From an uncultured Aquimarina sp. (GTDB lineage: Bacteria > Bacteroidota > Bacteroidia > Flavobacteriales > Flavobacteriaceae), in the NCBI RefSeq assembly GCF_947495315.1, contig NZ_CANLYD010000001.1:186001-250000 (forward strand): a stretch of DNA of 64,000 nt, read 5' to 3'. The translations under genes and the position numbers were made by a program. Each line of letters opens with the position of its first letter. Position 1 is the stretch's first letter. Shown in pieces: positions 43,991-53,524 of the stretch. Below the pieces are notes generated by a model. That model was not told the DNA's origin. It saw only the letters and a program-made list of their open reading frames with translations, and searched no databases.

Positions 43991-44560
43991 TTAAGAAGAC
44001 TTGCTTAATTTATTTCGAACTCTACTTAAGGTTTCGGGAGTGATTTTTAAATAGGATGCTATATGCTTTAAAGGGAATTTCTGGATGAGTTGAGGATTAT
44101 GTGTGAGTATCGCTCTGTACTTCTGTTCTGGTGTTGGTAGATTTTGGTATAACTCAATCCCAAGTAGCGGTTGTTCTAATATTTTACCTAATTGGAAAAA
44201 TGAAGGTGATCGTCCTATTAATTCATGGATGGCATGAATATCCAGTTCATAGACTGTACAATCCTCAAAAGCCTGAATGGTTGTTGTAGATGGTTTTTGG
44301 GAGGTGAAGCTCTGATGCTCCAGCACCCAATTATTTTCCAGATACAAGTTTAGTGTGATCTCATCAAGATCTTCGGTAGTTCTATACTGTCGTATAGCAC
44401 CTTTTAAAATAAAATAAAACGCACTGCAGGTTTCACCGATTTTCAATAGATTTTCTTTTTTACGAAAATTTCTCAGTTTTGTTTTACTTATGATAAGTGA
44501 TGCTTCTTGTTCAGAAAAGCTTGCAAATCCTTGAAAAGATTTTAATAATTTTTCTTTCAT
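43991..44560 (-). CDS. Crp/Fnr family transcriptional regulator
   Basis: 189 aa from the ATG at 44558-44560; an upstream TTG extension is unlikely. The cyclic-nucleotide-binding-type beta roll (LKIGETCSAFYFILKGAIRQY...NWVLEHQSF) is followed by a short C-terminal helix-turn-helix (LKHIASYLKITPETLSRVRNKL). This compact form is common in Bacteroidota and usually acts as a ligand-responsive activator or repressor. It probably controls the adjacent membrane protein gene at 43272. Confidence 0.9.
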   Translation of the reverse strand: MKEKLLKSFQGFASFSEQEASLIISKTKLRNFRKKENLLKIGETCSAFYFILKGAIRQYRTTEDLDEITLNLYLENNWVLEHQSFTSQKPSTTTIQAFEDCTVYELDIHAIHELIGRSPSFFQLGKILEQPLLGIELYQNLPTPEQKYRAILTHNPQLIQKFPLKHIASYLKITPETLSRVRNKLSKSS

Positions 44561-44613
44561 AATGATCTGATTGCTTTTAAACAAATATGGATGCTACTTG
44601 TTGTATAATTTCA

Positions 44614-45024
44614 TTAAAAGGGTAATAAATCTGGCTCTACATATTGTGTCTTGGCCTTTTCAGAATTAAATATATCAAAACCGTAATGAGAGTCCAGCAA
44701 ATCTTTGAAATTATATTTCAATATTGGGAACTCGGTAATGAAATCCTGGAAACTGTTTGATTTAGATTTTTGCACAAAATGATTCACGGTTTTAACTGCC
44801 GCAATGGTAAGGGTTTTGTTAAATTTATCTGTTTTGCCTAATTGAGTCACATAGGCTAAAATTTGATTGGAAATTTCTTTACAAGCAGTATCAACCCCAT
44901 ATTTAGAAACATGTATCCACGCTAATCGCAAGTGAGCTTCATGACTAAACAAAGAGGGGTCAAGATTACCAGCTTTAAATTGTTTTTCGAATTCTGAATC
45001 GCTGAGATCTATATTAGTTTTCAT
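44614..45024 (-). CDS. Small cytosolic protein of unknown function
   Basis: 136 aa, all-helical in appearance, without signal or membrane segment. Strongly patterned segments such as FSHEAHLRLAWIHVSKYG, LTIAAVKTVNHFVQKS and KTQYVEPDLLPF look like a conserved family, with several His residues (HEAH, NHF, SHYG) that could bind metal. I do not know a function. It sits 53 nt upstream of the Crp-like gene on the same strand. Confidence 0.75.
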   Translation of the reverse strand: MKTNIDLSDSEFEKQFKAGNLDPSLFSHEAHLRLAWIHVSKYGVDTACKEISNQILAYVTQLGKTDKFNKTLTIAAVKTVNHFVQKSKSNSFQDFITEFPILKYNFKDLLDSHYGFDIFNSEKAKTQYVEPDLLPF

Positions 45025-45085
45025 TACTCTGGATATTAGGTAGTTGAAATATAATAATCATTTTTATTATTATTGATAAATGTGA

Positions 45086-45706
45086 TTAGCTTTTCTGATT
45101 TGTAACCGTAAACATAGGCAGTGAAACTTTATATTTTACGACTAATAAACGTATAATAATAATCAATAGCGTGGTAGTTATATATATGATATTGACAGGT
45201 ACGTTTAGTGAATACAAGATCATAAAACAAATTCCTCCAGCTATAGAGACTGTAGCATAAACTTCTTTTCTGAAAATCACCGGAATTTCATTACACAAAA
45301 TATCTCTGATCACTCCTCCAAAACATCCAGTCATGGTTCCTAACGCAACAGATACAATAGGATCAAGATCCGTTTGTATTCCTGTTTCTACTCCCATAAT
45401 CGTAAAAATCCCTAGTCCTATTGTATCAAACAGGAAAAGGGATTTTTTGAGGTAATCCAATTTATTCCTAAAGATGATGGATACACCGGTAACGCCCCCA
45501 ATTAGATATAAATTTATAGTGTTTTGCATCCATGATACCGGTGTTGCTCCTATAAGTACATCTCTTAGTGTTCCTCCACCAATGGCAGTAACAAAAGCGA
45601 TAATAAAGATTCCGAAAAGATCCAATCTTCTGTTCATAGCGCTCAATGCTCCTGAAATGGCAAAGGCAATTGTCCCCAAAATATCCAAAGTATCGAAAAG
45701 TGTCAT
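45086..45706 (-). CDS. TRIC-type cation channel family protein (UPF0126/YadS-YicG)
   Basis: 206 aa from the ATG at 45704-45706 (an upstream TTG was not used). Seven membrane segments in a duplicated half-structure, each half with the family's G-G-x-(L/I)-R-D motif: AIGGGTLRDVLIG and CFGGVIRDILCNE. Prokaryotic members form trimeric monovalent-cation channels; a related subgroup imports glycine, so the transported solute is open. Confidence 0.9.
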   Translation of the reverse strand: MTLFDTLDILGTIAFAISGALSAMNRRLDLFGIFIIAFVTAIGGGTLRDVLIGATPVSWMQNTINLYLIGGVTGVSIIFRNKLDYLKKSLFLFDTIGLGIFTIMGVETGIQTDLDPIVSVALGTMTGCFGGVIRDILCNEIPVIFRKEVYATVSIAGGICFMILYSLNVPVNIIYITTTLLIIIIRLLVVKYKVSLPMFTVTNQKS

Positions 45707-45749
45707 TTTTCTCAATTTTGGAATAAATGTAGGATATCTAATCCGAATT

Positions 45750-46076
45750 TTAATTTTTCGATAGATATTTAGTGTTTTTCCCTTCTATTTCCATTTGTAT
45801 GATTCCTGTTTGCATTTTTAGTGTATCTGGTATGATTCCGTATCTAAGTCCGATTCCTTTTACTAGAAAATAACGAATATAATCTCTTGCTAGTTTTATA
45901 TTGTCGAAAAGATAGGTTCCTCCGATAGTTTTGGTTTCTGTATTTATATAATAATATTTTCTAATAAGCCCTTCTACATTCGCCATCGTATCCATATGAT
46001 TGCTAGAAATTTTCTGTAACCTTTGCTGTGATAAATTTGATTTAAATTGAACATGGACTATTGCTTTTTCCTCCAC
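45750..46076 (-). CDS. YdhR-like putative monooxygenase/ABM-fold protein
   Basis: 108 aa from a GTG start at 46074-46076; no ATG is available upstream. The sequence AIVHVQFKSNLSQQRLQKIS...MANVEGLIRKYYYIN...TIGGTYLFDNIKLARDYI is the pattern of the YdhR-type dimeric alpha/beta barrel (ferredoxin-like) family, annotated as monooxygenase-like without a proven substrate. Confidence 0.75.
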   Translation of the reverse strand: MEEKAIVHVQFKSNLSQQRLQKISSNHMDTMANVEGLIRKYYYINTETKTIGGTYLFDNIKLARDYIRYFLVKGIGLRYGIIPDTLKMQTGIIQMEIEGKNTKYLSKN

Positions 46077-46120
46077 AAGTTTCTTGATTATGGGATTAAG
46101 TATTTCGTTTTAGATTTTAT

Positions 46121-46540
46121 TTAATTGAGGATTGATCTAGTTTTTCTAGACATGAATAATGAAATAACAATAACAAAAGTTGCATTAACTTTGACGATCA
46201 TCTTGCTTATTCCGAAAGCATTTATACTATCTTTCGATAGGTATAAAGAGATAATAAGTATAGCTGCGAATAGAGTTATCACAAATATTTCGATTAATTC
46301 ATTTGAAAAATGCAAATCAGACTTGGTTTGTAAAATATCTTTAGAAAAAAGTATCATGTTTATGATAATGTAAAATAAGGTTGCGTTATATATTTCTAAG
46401 TATAGCCACTCAATTGTACTTGACGTTCCGGAAGAAACAATTGAGAATAATAGCAAACTATAGGTAATAGCGCTAAATAATGACCTTCTATTAAGGAATT
46501 GAACCCAATACTTTTTAGATTTTTTTAACAGTGTATTCAT
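46121..46540 (-). CDS. Small membrane protein of unknown function
   Basis: 139 aa from the ATG at 46538-46540; the longer frame starts with TTG and adds 15 polar residues. Four membrane segments are visible (LFSAITYSLLLFSIV, ATLFYIIINMILF, LIEIFVITLFAAILIISLYL, IVKVNATFVIVISLFM). No family is recognised. Confidence 0.65.
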   Translation of the reverse strand: MNTLLKKSKKYWVQFLNRRSLFSAITYSLLLFSIVSSGTSSTIEWLYLEIYNATLFYIIINMILFSKDILQTKSDLHFSNELIEIFVITLFAAILIISLYLSKDSINAFGISKMIVKVNATFVIVISLFMSRKTRSILN

Positions 46541-46610
46541 AACTTGTTTTTTAATAGAAATTGTTAGGGTTTTTGTTTTGTCCAAAAACCCAGAACAATT
46601 TCATCACGAC

Positions 46611-47387
46611 TCAACTATTTTTTTTATTGATATCTCTGAAAAGCATCATATCTACAATTTTGCCAGATCCTCCGGAATAAAATCCGGATTCTCTGGGATG
46701 TACTTTTGGGTTGTTAAAAGTGCCAAATAACATATCGATAAAGGATAGGTCAGAATAGTTATAGGCATGCACCCCTTTTTTATGATGGTAGGTGTGTCCT
46801 TCCGGTCGCTGAACCAGATATCCAATCCAATGTGGAGTGATGATATTGCAGTGCTGTACAATAGTAAAAAAATTAGTAATCAAAATGATAATTACTACAG
46901 CTTTAGGGTCAAATCCAGCGATAATAGTAAAGCAGAAACTCCCTAGAAATGTAAATCCGATCATATCCATAGGACTGAAGTAGAATGCACTATAAGAATC
47001 CATACGTTCTATGCTATGGTGCATCTGATGGAAGACTTTCCATAAGAAGTCACTTGCGTGCATTGCTCTATGCCAGGCGTATAATGCGAATTCGTATATA
47101 AGAAACCCAAAAGCTGCTCCGCCAAAAACACCTAATCCTGTAAGATCAAAAAATTGGTATTCTATTAAATAGTTGTCCCAAATTAGTGGTAGATAAGAGG
47201 AAAGTAGGAAGAATACAGCAAAAGAGATTAATCCTTTTACTTTCCAGTATTTTACTTTTGGTAATTGACGTGCTGGAGCTACTGCTTCCCAAATCATCAG
47301 TGCAATATACATCCCTATAATAACCAGAGATATAGGATCCAGTACGATTGCTGATACAGATGGTAAATTCATAAATAACTCTTTCAT
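46611..47387 (-). CDS. Sterol desaturase/fatty acid hydroxylase family protein
   Basis: 258 aa, membrane-bound, with about five membrane segments. The di-iron His clusters are complete: WHRAMH (HX3H), HQMHHS (HX2HH) and HTYHHKKGVH (HX2HH). Members hydroxylate or desaturate lipids; in bacteria substrates include fatty acids, carotenoids and ether lipids. The carotenoid operon is 12 kb away, so no functional link can be claimed. Confidence 0.9.
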   Translation of the reverse strand: MKELFMNLPSVSAIVLDPISLVIIGMYIALMIWEAVAPARQLPKVKYWKVKGLISFAVFFLLSSYLPLIWDNYLIEYQFFDLTGLGVFGGAAFGFLIYEFALYAWHRAMHASDFLWKVFHQMHHSIERMDSYSAFYFSPMDMIGFTFLGSFCFTIIAGFDPKAVVIIILITNFFTIVQHCNIITPHWIGYLVQRPEGHTYHHKKGVHAYNYSDLSFIDMLFGTFNNPKVHPRESGFYSGGSGKIVDMMLFRDINKKNS

Positions 47388-47754
47388 TACCCTATATTTT
47401 TATGATGTAACCCATACTTCAATTCATTTTTTCTTCTTACCCAGTAATTTTTAAGTGTAAGTAAATCTTCATTTTTTTTGTTCCTCAACATTTTCCAAGT
47501 TTTTAAGAATTAATAATTTGTTTTGTTTTCCGGAATCAAAAGTATAGAAGAGGATAAGTCATTGCTAATAAATGGAGTATACGGTAAGTGGGCAGTCTTT
47601 TATTAAAAGTAGACAGGAATGTTTATTATGCTAATAGGAGGTAGACAGCAGGTGAACAATTATTTTTAAAACACTTATTTTCAGTGTTTTGTGTTTGTGT
47701 CTTTTAGAAATGTATTTTCATGAAATACTTAAAAACAGCACAGGGCATGCTGGA
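47388..47754. other. Intergenic region between sterol desaturase and TPR/LuxR genes
   Basis: No gene is seen. An 8-bp hairpin AAAACACT / AGTGTTTT (47668-47690, loop TATTTTC) lies 65 nt after the stop of the TPR/LuxR gene and is a candidate weak terminator. Confidence 0.5.
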
Positions 47755-49440
47755 TTATTCGTTTTCTAACGCTAATAAATACGTGAAGATTTCTTGATTT
47801 TGATGTAATTCGAGCTTTTTACGTAGTCGGTAACGTGCAGTTTTAGCACTCTCAGGAGAAATACCAAGGATACTTGCAGTTTCTTTAATATTAAGATTTA
47901 GTCTAGTCAGCGAACAAATTTTTAGATCGTTTGCACTTAATTCTGGATGTTTAGCTTTTAGTTTTGTATAAAAACCAACGTGTACTTCTTCAAAAAAGCG
48001 TTTAAAATCTTCCCAATCTTTATCAATGCTTAAGTTTTGTTGGATGGTTTTGTTTAGTTGATCTATTAATTTATCTTTTTCTTTTGGGGTTGATTTTTTT
48101 GCCAGTTGAGCTGTACTTTGCAAATTTTGCAATAATTCATTTTTTTGAACAAAATTGATTGCATAGGAGGTAAGTTCTTTATTTTTAAACTCAAGTTGCT
48201 GTTTTAGCTCTTGTTGTTTGAGTTTTGCATTTTCGAGTGCTTGTTGGTTTAGCGCTTCTTTGGATTGTAAAAGCTCATTACTTTTTTCTAATAGCTCTCT
48301 GTTTTTTCTGGAACGTTGTTTTACATTGGTTAGAATTAGAAAACTACTTATCAATAATACCAGAATACCAAAGGCAAGGCTCCATTTAATTAAAACATCT
48401 GTTTTTTCTTTTTCCTGAAGGAATTCTAGTTCTTTATCTTGCTGTTCCAGTTGATTTTTAAACTCGAGATAGGCAATCTGTTTAGATTTTTCAGTATTAA
48501 AAATTGAATCTTTTAAGTTTGAGTAGAAATCATAAAAAACTAATGCTTCTTTAGGTTTTTCTTGTAGTGTTCTAAGCTCTTTTAGTTCTTCGTAGGCAAG
48601 CAATTCATATTTCTTTAGGCTATTGTTTTTAGCTCTATTAAGTCCTAAATTAAGATGAATGTCTGCAGCCTCAAAGTTGTTTTCTAGCCGCAGTAGTTTA
48701 CCGTATTGGATTAGGTTACTGATCATACCATCTTCGTCCCCTATCTTTTTACCTACAGAAATGGATCTTTCTATATGATATTTTGCTTGAGCAAGCTCCT
48801 TTTCTTTTAAATACAGAATTCCTAAACGATTATGAGCTTCTGCGATTCCATATTGAAAATTATTCTTAGTGTGGAGTTTTAGAGCATCCGATATATATAT
48901 TCGTGCATCATTAAGGTTACCTTTTTCGATATGAATAGTTCCTATTTTTGTAAATGTAGTAGCAATACGACCTGAGAGGTTTAATGCGGTAAAATTATCG
49001 ATCGCATCGTTATAGTTTTTTAATGCCTTGTCATATTCTTTAAGATCTGCATACACCATTCCGATATTAAGCATAGTATTTGCAATACCTTCTTGATCCT
49101 TGTTGTTTTGAAATTTTTTCTGAGATTGAGTAAGATATAGTAATGCTTCGTTCTGATTTCCTTGTGCCCAATATGCTACTCCAATAATGCGATTTGCCAC
49201 TGCAATACCGGCATCATATGTTAATTTTTTAGAGAGCTCTAATGCTTCTTTTCCGTATTTTAAAGATTCGTTAGGATCGATTATCCAATATTCGAAACCA
49301 GTTTCATTTAATAAATCAACCTTTTTAGTATCCTCAGAAGTATGCGAATTTAATTTTAATCTAAGGCTATCTACTTTTGTGTTTTGAGAATATATACCCG
49401 AATTAATAATTATAAAGATAAGAAAGAGAAGGTGTCGCAC
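47755..49440 (-). CDS. TPR sensor protein with one membrane segment and LuxR-type HTH
   Basis: 561 aa from a GTG start at 49438-49440. Signal peptide (about 1-19, GIYSQ); five to six TPR units (about 40-330); a membrane segment (WSLAFGILVLLISSFLIL, about 352-370); a coiled coil (about 380-440); and a C-terminal helix-turn-helix (LSANDLKICSLTRLNLNIKE...SAKTARYRLRKKL). Such one-component proteins with a periplasmic TPR sensor and a cytosolic DNA-binding end are frequent in Bacteroidota. The gene is transcribed away from trxB, with a 163-nt shared upstream region. Confidence 0.88.
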   Translation of the reverse strand: MRHLLFLIFIIINSGIYSQNTKVDSLRLKLNSHTSEDTKKVDLLNETGFEYWIIDPNESLKYGKEALELSKKLTYDAGIAVANRIIGVAYWAQGNQNEALLYLTQSQKKFQNNKDQEGIANTMLNIGMVYADLKEYDKALKNYNDAIDNFTALNLSGRIATTFTKIGTIHIEKGNLNDARIYISDALKLHTKNNFQYGIAEAHNRLGILYLKEKELAQAKYHIERSISVGKKIGDEDGMISNLIQYGKLLRLENNFEAADIHLNLGLNRAKNNSLKKYELLAYEELKELRTLQEKPKEALVFYDFYSNLKDSIFNTEKSKQIAYLEFKNQLEQQDKELEFLQEKEKTDVLIKWSLAFGILVLLISSFLILTNVKQRSRKNRELLEKSNELLQSKEALNQQALENAKLKQQELKQQLEFKNKELTSYAINFVQKNELLQNLQSTAQLAKKSTPKEKDKLIDQLNKTIQQNLSIDKDWEDFKRFFEEVHVGFYTKLKAKHPELSANDLKICSLTRLNLNIKETASILGISPESAKTARYRLRKKLELHQNQEIFTYLLALENE

Positions 49441-49603
49441 AGTATTAGTTGATTTGTTTACAAATATATATGTGTAGAGAGTTATTGTTTTTCATTTTAG
49501 TATTTATTTAAGATGTCTATAAGCTTATAACAATTCTTAATAACTTTAGTGTAAGGTTTCTCTTCAAATTGCTACTTTTACATCAGATAAACCGAAAAAG
49601 ATT

Positions 49604-50572
49604 ATGTCAGATACAATAGAAAGAATAAAATGCTTGATTATAGGCTCAGGACCGGCAGGATATACTGCAGCAATTTATGCAGCACGTGCAGATCTTAAAC
49701 CCATTATGTATACTGGTATGGAACCAGGAGGACAGTTAACTACCACTACAGAGGTAGATAATTTTCCTGGATATCCTGAAGGTATTGATGGCCCAACAAT
49801 GATGGTACAACTACAACAGCAAGCAGAACGTTTTGGTACAGAAGTACGAATCGGAATGGTTACTGCCGTAGAATTCAGTAAAGAAGTAGGAGGAATCCAT
49901 AAAGTTACCGTAGATAATACAAAAGAAATTGAAGCCGAAGCTGTTATTATTTCAACAGGTGCTACTGCTAAATATTTAGGACTACCTAGTGAACAGAAAT
50001 TACGTGGAGGTGGAGTTTCTGCCTGCGCGGTTTGTGATGGATTCTTTTATAAAGGCCAGGATGTTGCTATTGTTGGTGCCGGAGATACTGCAGCAGAAGA
50101 AGCTACGTATCTTTCTAATATTTGTTCTAGCGTTACTATGTTGGTGCGTAAAGATTATATGAGAGCGTCTAAAGCTATGCAACATCGTGTAAATAATACA
50201 CCTAATCTTAAAGTATTATATAATACCGAAGTTGATGAGGTTGTTGGAGACCAAGTAGTGGAAGGGTTGCGTATGGTGAATAACCAAACAGGAGAGAAAT
50301 CTGAAATTGCTATTACTGGATTGTTTATTGCGATTGGCCATAAACCGAATACAGATATTTTTAAAGGTCAGATCGATATGGATGATACCGGATATATTAT
50401 TACAGAAGGTAAATCTACTAAAACCAATATTCCAGGTGTATTCGCATCAGGTGATGTTCAGGATAAAGAATATAGACAAGCAGTGACTGCAGCTGGTACT
50501 GGTTGTATGGCGGCATTAGATGCAGAAAGATATCTAGCCACTGTAGAAACTAGCGAGGAAGTTTCTGCATAA
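49604..50572 (+). CDS. trxB: Thioredoxin-disulfide reductase
   Basis: 322 aa. FAD-binding GSGPAGYTAA (14-23), redox pair CAVC (141-144), NADPH-binding GAGDTAAEEA, and the C-terminal FAD motif GVFASGDV are all intact. It reduces thioredoxin with NADPH in the cytosol. A rho-independent terminator follows at 50599. A TACTTTTA element at 49574 may be part of the promoter. Confidence 0.97.
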   Translation: MSDTIERIKCLIIGSGPAGYTAAIYAARADLKPIMYTGMEPGGQLTTTTEVDNFPGYPEGIDGPTMMVQLQQQAERFGTEVRIGMVTAVEFSKEVGGIHKVTVDNTKEIEAEAVIISTGATAKYLGLPSEQKLRGGGVSACAVCDGFFYKGQDVAIVGAGDTAAEEATYLSNICSSVTMLVRKDYMRASKAMQHRVNNTPNLKVLYNTEVDEVVGDQVVEGLRMVNNQTGEKSEIAITGLFIAIGHKPNTDIFKGQIDMDDTGYIITEGKSTKTNIPGVFASGDVQDKEYRQAVTAAGTGCMAALDAERYLATVETSEEVSA

Positions 50573-50598
50573 TAGATATTAAATCGAAAAATACTTTT

Positions 50599-50630
50599 AG
50601 ACCTGACAGTTTTTAAAATTCGTCAGGTCT
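50599..50630 (+). terminator. Terminator between trxB and the GIN-domain gene
   Basis: Stem AGACCTGAC / GTCAGGTCT around a 14-nt loop, then ACTATTTTTA. It lies 26 nt after the trxB stop and could also end the convergent gene at 50648. Confidence 0.85.
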
Positions 50631-50647
50631 ACTATTTTTAAGAATTT

Positions 50648-51508
50648 CTATTTTAATTTGAGTCTACTCGGACTATAGTCAATTTTTTTCTTGTACAAAG
50701 TAGCTTCGTTAGCAAACATCGTCATATTAATTGTAGGTTCTCCTAGTAAATAGATTTCTGTTTCATTTGTAGCTTCAATAGTAATTTCTTCATTTGCTAA
50801 CACATAGCAATCACTAGAACCTTCAGCAATAATAGACGTTTTACCTGATGTCAATTTTTCACCATAAAAATCTGTATCTCCATCTGCTCTTACCAGCATT
50901 GATTTAACATCTCCTTCTAATTTTGCATATCCTTTTTGATATAAATCTATCTTTAGACTATCGGCGGTTATGATTCCTTTTAATTCTGAATTTTCGTTTA
51001 CCTGATAAAATGCCTGTTTTGAGTCAACGTGTAAGTCAAGAGTTGCTTTTCCATTAGAAATACTTGTTATGCTGCCTGTATCTACGGATAAAAACACTTC
51101 TGAATTATCATTCGCTTCGATACTTAATTCTGAGGATTTTATAGGTGCCAATGATTTAAGGTTAATCTTGTCATACGCACTTATTTTTTTTAATTCTGAA
51201 GCGTATGAGATCGTTATGTTTAATGCTTTGGCGCGCCGGAAGAGTTTAGTTGCTCTTATTTTTAACACACTATCCTGTATTTCTACTTCTATAAACTCCT
51301 GAAGATTGCTATCCGCTTCAATCTTTATTATATGATCACTATCTTCATCTATAGAAACTTCGAAGTTATCATATAACTCGATCGTATGAAAAGCGTCTAC
51401 GATTTTTTCTTCGGTCATGACAATTTTATTGCCTTTAATCTTTTCTTTCTGAGCATGCAGGTTTCCTAAAGCGAAAATTGAAAATAGTGATAGCAGAAGT
51501 GGTCTCAT
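50648..51508 (-). CDS. Exported GIN-domain (DUF2807) protein
   Basis: 286 aa. Signal peptide about 1-19 (NLHAQ). The mature part is a repetitive beta-helix of the head-GIN/DUF2807 type: FHTIELYDNFEVSIDEDSDH, then rungs such as LSIEANDNSEVFLSVDTGS and TSIIAEGSSDCYVLANEEI. These proteins are common in Bacteroidota and of unproven role, probably periplasmic. It is convergent with trxB and is the most downstream gene of the envelope module. Confidence 0.85.
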   Translation of the reverse strand: MRPLLLSLFSIFALGNLHAQKEKIKGNKIVMTEEKIVDAFHTIELYDNFEVSIDEDSDHIIKIEADSNLQEFIEVEIQDSVLKIRATKLFRRAKALNITISYASELKKISAYDKINLKSLAPIKSSELSIEANDNSEVFLSVDTGSITSISNGKATLDLHVDSKQAFYQVNENSELKGIITADSLKIDLYQKGYAKLEGDVKSMLVRADGDTDFYGEKLTSGKTSIIAEGSSDCYVLANEEITIEATNETEIYLLGEPTINMTMFANEATLYKKKIDYSPSRLKLK

Positions 51509-51636
51509 TTTGTGTGTGGTTTATTTTTTAAACACTGTTTTTTATGTTTAAGTATATCCATTCGTTAAATTTATTTATAAAAAGACTGATTTCAGAAAAA
51601 AACGTTACATATATTCAGATTTCAAAAGGTATATCG

Positions 51637-51673
51637 AAAAGTATAACCTCTTAATTTAAGAGGTTATACTTTT
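51637..51673. terminator. 16-bp perfect hairpin, probable terminator
   Basis: AAAAGTATAACCTCTT pairs perfectly with AAGAGGTTATACTTTT around AATTT. It lies 44 nt after the stop of the NTF2-like gene (minus strand) and ends in TTTT on both strands. Confidence 0.85.
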
Positions 51674-51717
51674 ACTATATTCAAAGAGGTACGTAAAGAA
51701 ATGGTGAGACATTATTT

Positions 51718-52503
51718 TTATTTCACCTTCTTAGCTTCTTCTGCGATTTGCCCATTTTCTCGAACAATCATTTTGGATATAATCCCTTTGTCATCTTTTA
51801 TAAATTCAAAAGTTAGCGGACTTTGTTTATGAAAAAATAGGTTCTCTTTTTGAGGGTAAACAATGGCTTCCATTTTACCAGCTTTTATCTCTAACAGATT
51901 GTCCTTTTTAGTTATTGTTACGGTCCCTGTTTGTGGTGCTTGGTAAGTCCCTAAGTATTGATTCAAGATTTCATCGGATAAAGAGATTTCTTTTTTATCT
52001 GCGTTCTGGGGAGCAGGTTGGTGATCATAACTTAATGCTCTAGTCATTTTCCATTGCTCATTTTTATGCTGCCAGACGTGCGTGAATTTTGCAATCTCAG
52101 CAAGTCGTTCTGCTTTACCCTTTTCTGAAACATAAAAGACGTGTTCGCCGGTAATGATGGCTCCGTAATTATTAAGAGGAAATACATCGACACTTCCTTC
52201 TACCACTTCTCGTCGTACCCTGGGGTTTTCTGGATTACATAATCCATTTTCTACGCTGGACATCATTTTAGCAAGTCCAGATGTTAATCCTCCTTTATCA
52301 TGATAGAACTCAAAATCTTCTACAAAAAATGTTTTGAATGTGTTGATATCACAGCTGTTATAGGATTTCCAGAATTCGCCGTCTAATTCAAGGATAGTGT
52401 TCTTTAGATTTTTCGGAACTTCTGATTTTTGGGCATAGCTACTATATCCGGAAGCTACTATAATACATATGAATAGGATTAAATCCTTAAGTTTTGATGT
52501 CAT
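51718..52503 (-). CDS. Exported NTF2-like (DUF4440-type) protein
   Basis: 261 aa. Signal peptide ends YSSYAQ. Residues about 40-165 form an NTF2-like cone (ELDGEFWKSYNSCDINTFKTFFVEDFEFYHDKGG...VFYVSEKGKAERLAEIAKFTHVW), followed by a second beta domain (LNQYLGTYQAPQTGTVTITKKDNLLEIKAG) like the DUF3471-type tail also seen in the S41 peptidase at 24004. No catalytic role is evident. Its leader shares a block with the GIN and padR leaders. Confidence 0.8.
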   Translation of the reverse strand: MTSKLKDLILFICIIVASGYSSYAQKSEVPKNLKNTILELDGEFWKSYNSCDINTFKTFFVEDFEFYHDKGGLTSGLAKMMSSVENGLCNPENPRVRREVVEGSVDVFPLNNYGAIITGEHVFYVSEKGKAERLAEIAKFTHVWQHKNEQWKMTRALSYDHQPAPQNADKKEISLSDEILNQYLGTYQAPQTGTVTITKKDNLLEIKAGKMEAIVYPQKENLFFHKQSPLTFEFIKDDKGIISKMIVRENGQIAEEAKKVK

Positions 52504-52507
52504 TTTT

Positions 52508-52543
52508 TCGTTTTTTGATTCGCCTGGATCAGACAGATTGATG
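52508..52543 (-). repeat. Shared leader element, NTF2-gene copy
   Basis: The plus-strand block (T)CGTTTTTTGAT-CGCCTGGATC-AGACAGATTGAT lies directly before the NTF2-like start codon and matches the leader at 53487-53524, with a decayed central palindrome. Confidence 0.65.
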
Positions 52544-52615
52544 AATGTTGATATGATTGATAATCCATCTATAGAATAAGATGGTGGTAAAAAATTGAGA
52601 ATGATTAAAACATAA

Positions 52616-52692
52616 GAACCACCCGAAAAGTATAATATCTAAATAACTTGTCTGTCAACAAACAATGGGTACTTTTCTGGTGGTCCTATTTT
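52616..52692. terminator. Long imperfect hairpin after the GIN lipoprotein gene
   Basis: GAACCACCCGAAAAGTA pairs with TACTTTTCTGGTGGTCC (two mismatches) across about 35 nt; a run of T follows on the plus strand. It lies 48 nt after the stop of the gene at 52740. Confidence 0.6.
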
Positions 52693-52739
52693 TTTGGTTG
52701 GTAGTGGTTGGTTGAATTGATTGGTTAGGTTATTGATTA

Positions 52740-53459
52740 TTAATGTCTACGTACATTTCCTCCAGAGTTATCATCTTCAGATACTTTTTGAGGATCTCCA
52801 TAGTACACTACATCCGCGCCACTGGTTGCTTTTCCGGTAAACTGGTCTTTAGCGTGAATTTTTATATGCGCACCACTGGTTGCTTTTGCTTCCGAGATAA
52901 GACTTAAAAGCTCATCTGCTCTTATATCTGCTCCACTTGTTGCACTAGCTTTATGGTTATTTACTTTTCCTGATAAGTTCATCATAGCACCACTTGTTAC
53001 TGATGTAGTAAGTGTTTCGGCTTTTACCTTAAGTTCTATATCTGCACCACTTGTAGCACTAATAGCAAGATCTTTCTGCACAACGGCTCCCTGAGACGTA
53101 ATTCTAGCACCACTAGTTGCTGATATTTTTCCTAGTTTATCATAGGATACATAGACTGTCTTTTCATCAGCTCGATAGATATTCTTGTCAGAAGTAATAT
53201 ACAGAATTTCTCCTTCTACATATACTTCTATATGTTGATGTAGGTTTTCGTTTGCTTCAATAATTACTTTCTTATCTTTTTTATTAGTTAGTACCACATC
53301 TAAACCTCGACTGGATTTTATAGTATCAAAGTTTTCGTTGATAATCTTTTCTTTTCGGATTACTTCTCCTTCGCCTTTGATTCCGTCAAAAGCTATGTTG
53401 CAAGAACAACATAAAGCTGTAAGGATTACTGTTGCTATAATTTTAGTTAGTGTTGTCAT
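52740..53459 (-). CDS. GIN-domain (DUF2807) lipoprotein with SATSGA rungs
   Basis: 239 aa. The N-terminus MTTLTKIIATVILTALCCSC suggests a lipoprotein (Cys at 17, 18 or 20). Mature part: the DUF2807 opening FDTIKSSRGLDVVLTNKKDKKV, then five to six beta-helix rungs, each with the motif (S)-A-T-S-G-A-x-(I/V), spaced about 20 residues apart. It starts 62 nt after the pspC stop and shares its leader palindrome. It is probably co-transcribed with padR-pspC; an envelope-stress role is inferred from that context. Confidence 0.85.
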   Translation of the reverse strand: MTTLTKIIATVILTALCCSCNIAFDGIKGEGEVIRKEKIINENFDTIKSSRGLDVVLTNKKDKKVIIEANENLHQHIEVYVEGEILYITSDKNIYRADEKTVYVSYDKLGKISATSGARITSQGAVVQKDLAISATSGADIELKVKAETLTTSVTSGAMMNLSGKVNNHKASATSGADIRADELLSLISEAKATSGAHIKIHAKDQFTGKATSGADVVYYGDPQKVSEDDNSGGNVRRH

Positions 53460-53486
53460 AATAGTGTGATTTAATTTATTAAACTG

Positions 53487-53524
53487 TTCGTTTTTTGATC
53501 CGCCTTAGGCGGACAGATTGATTA
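53487..53524 (-). repeat. Shared leader element with 15-bp palindrome, GIN-gene copy
   Basis: It contains TCCGCC-TTA-GGCGGA (53499-53513), a perfect palindrome, flanked by TTTTTTGA and ACAGATTGATTA. The same flanks, without the palindrome, occur at 55667-55700 upstream of padR, and with a decayed one at 52508-52543. Confidence 0.75.
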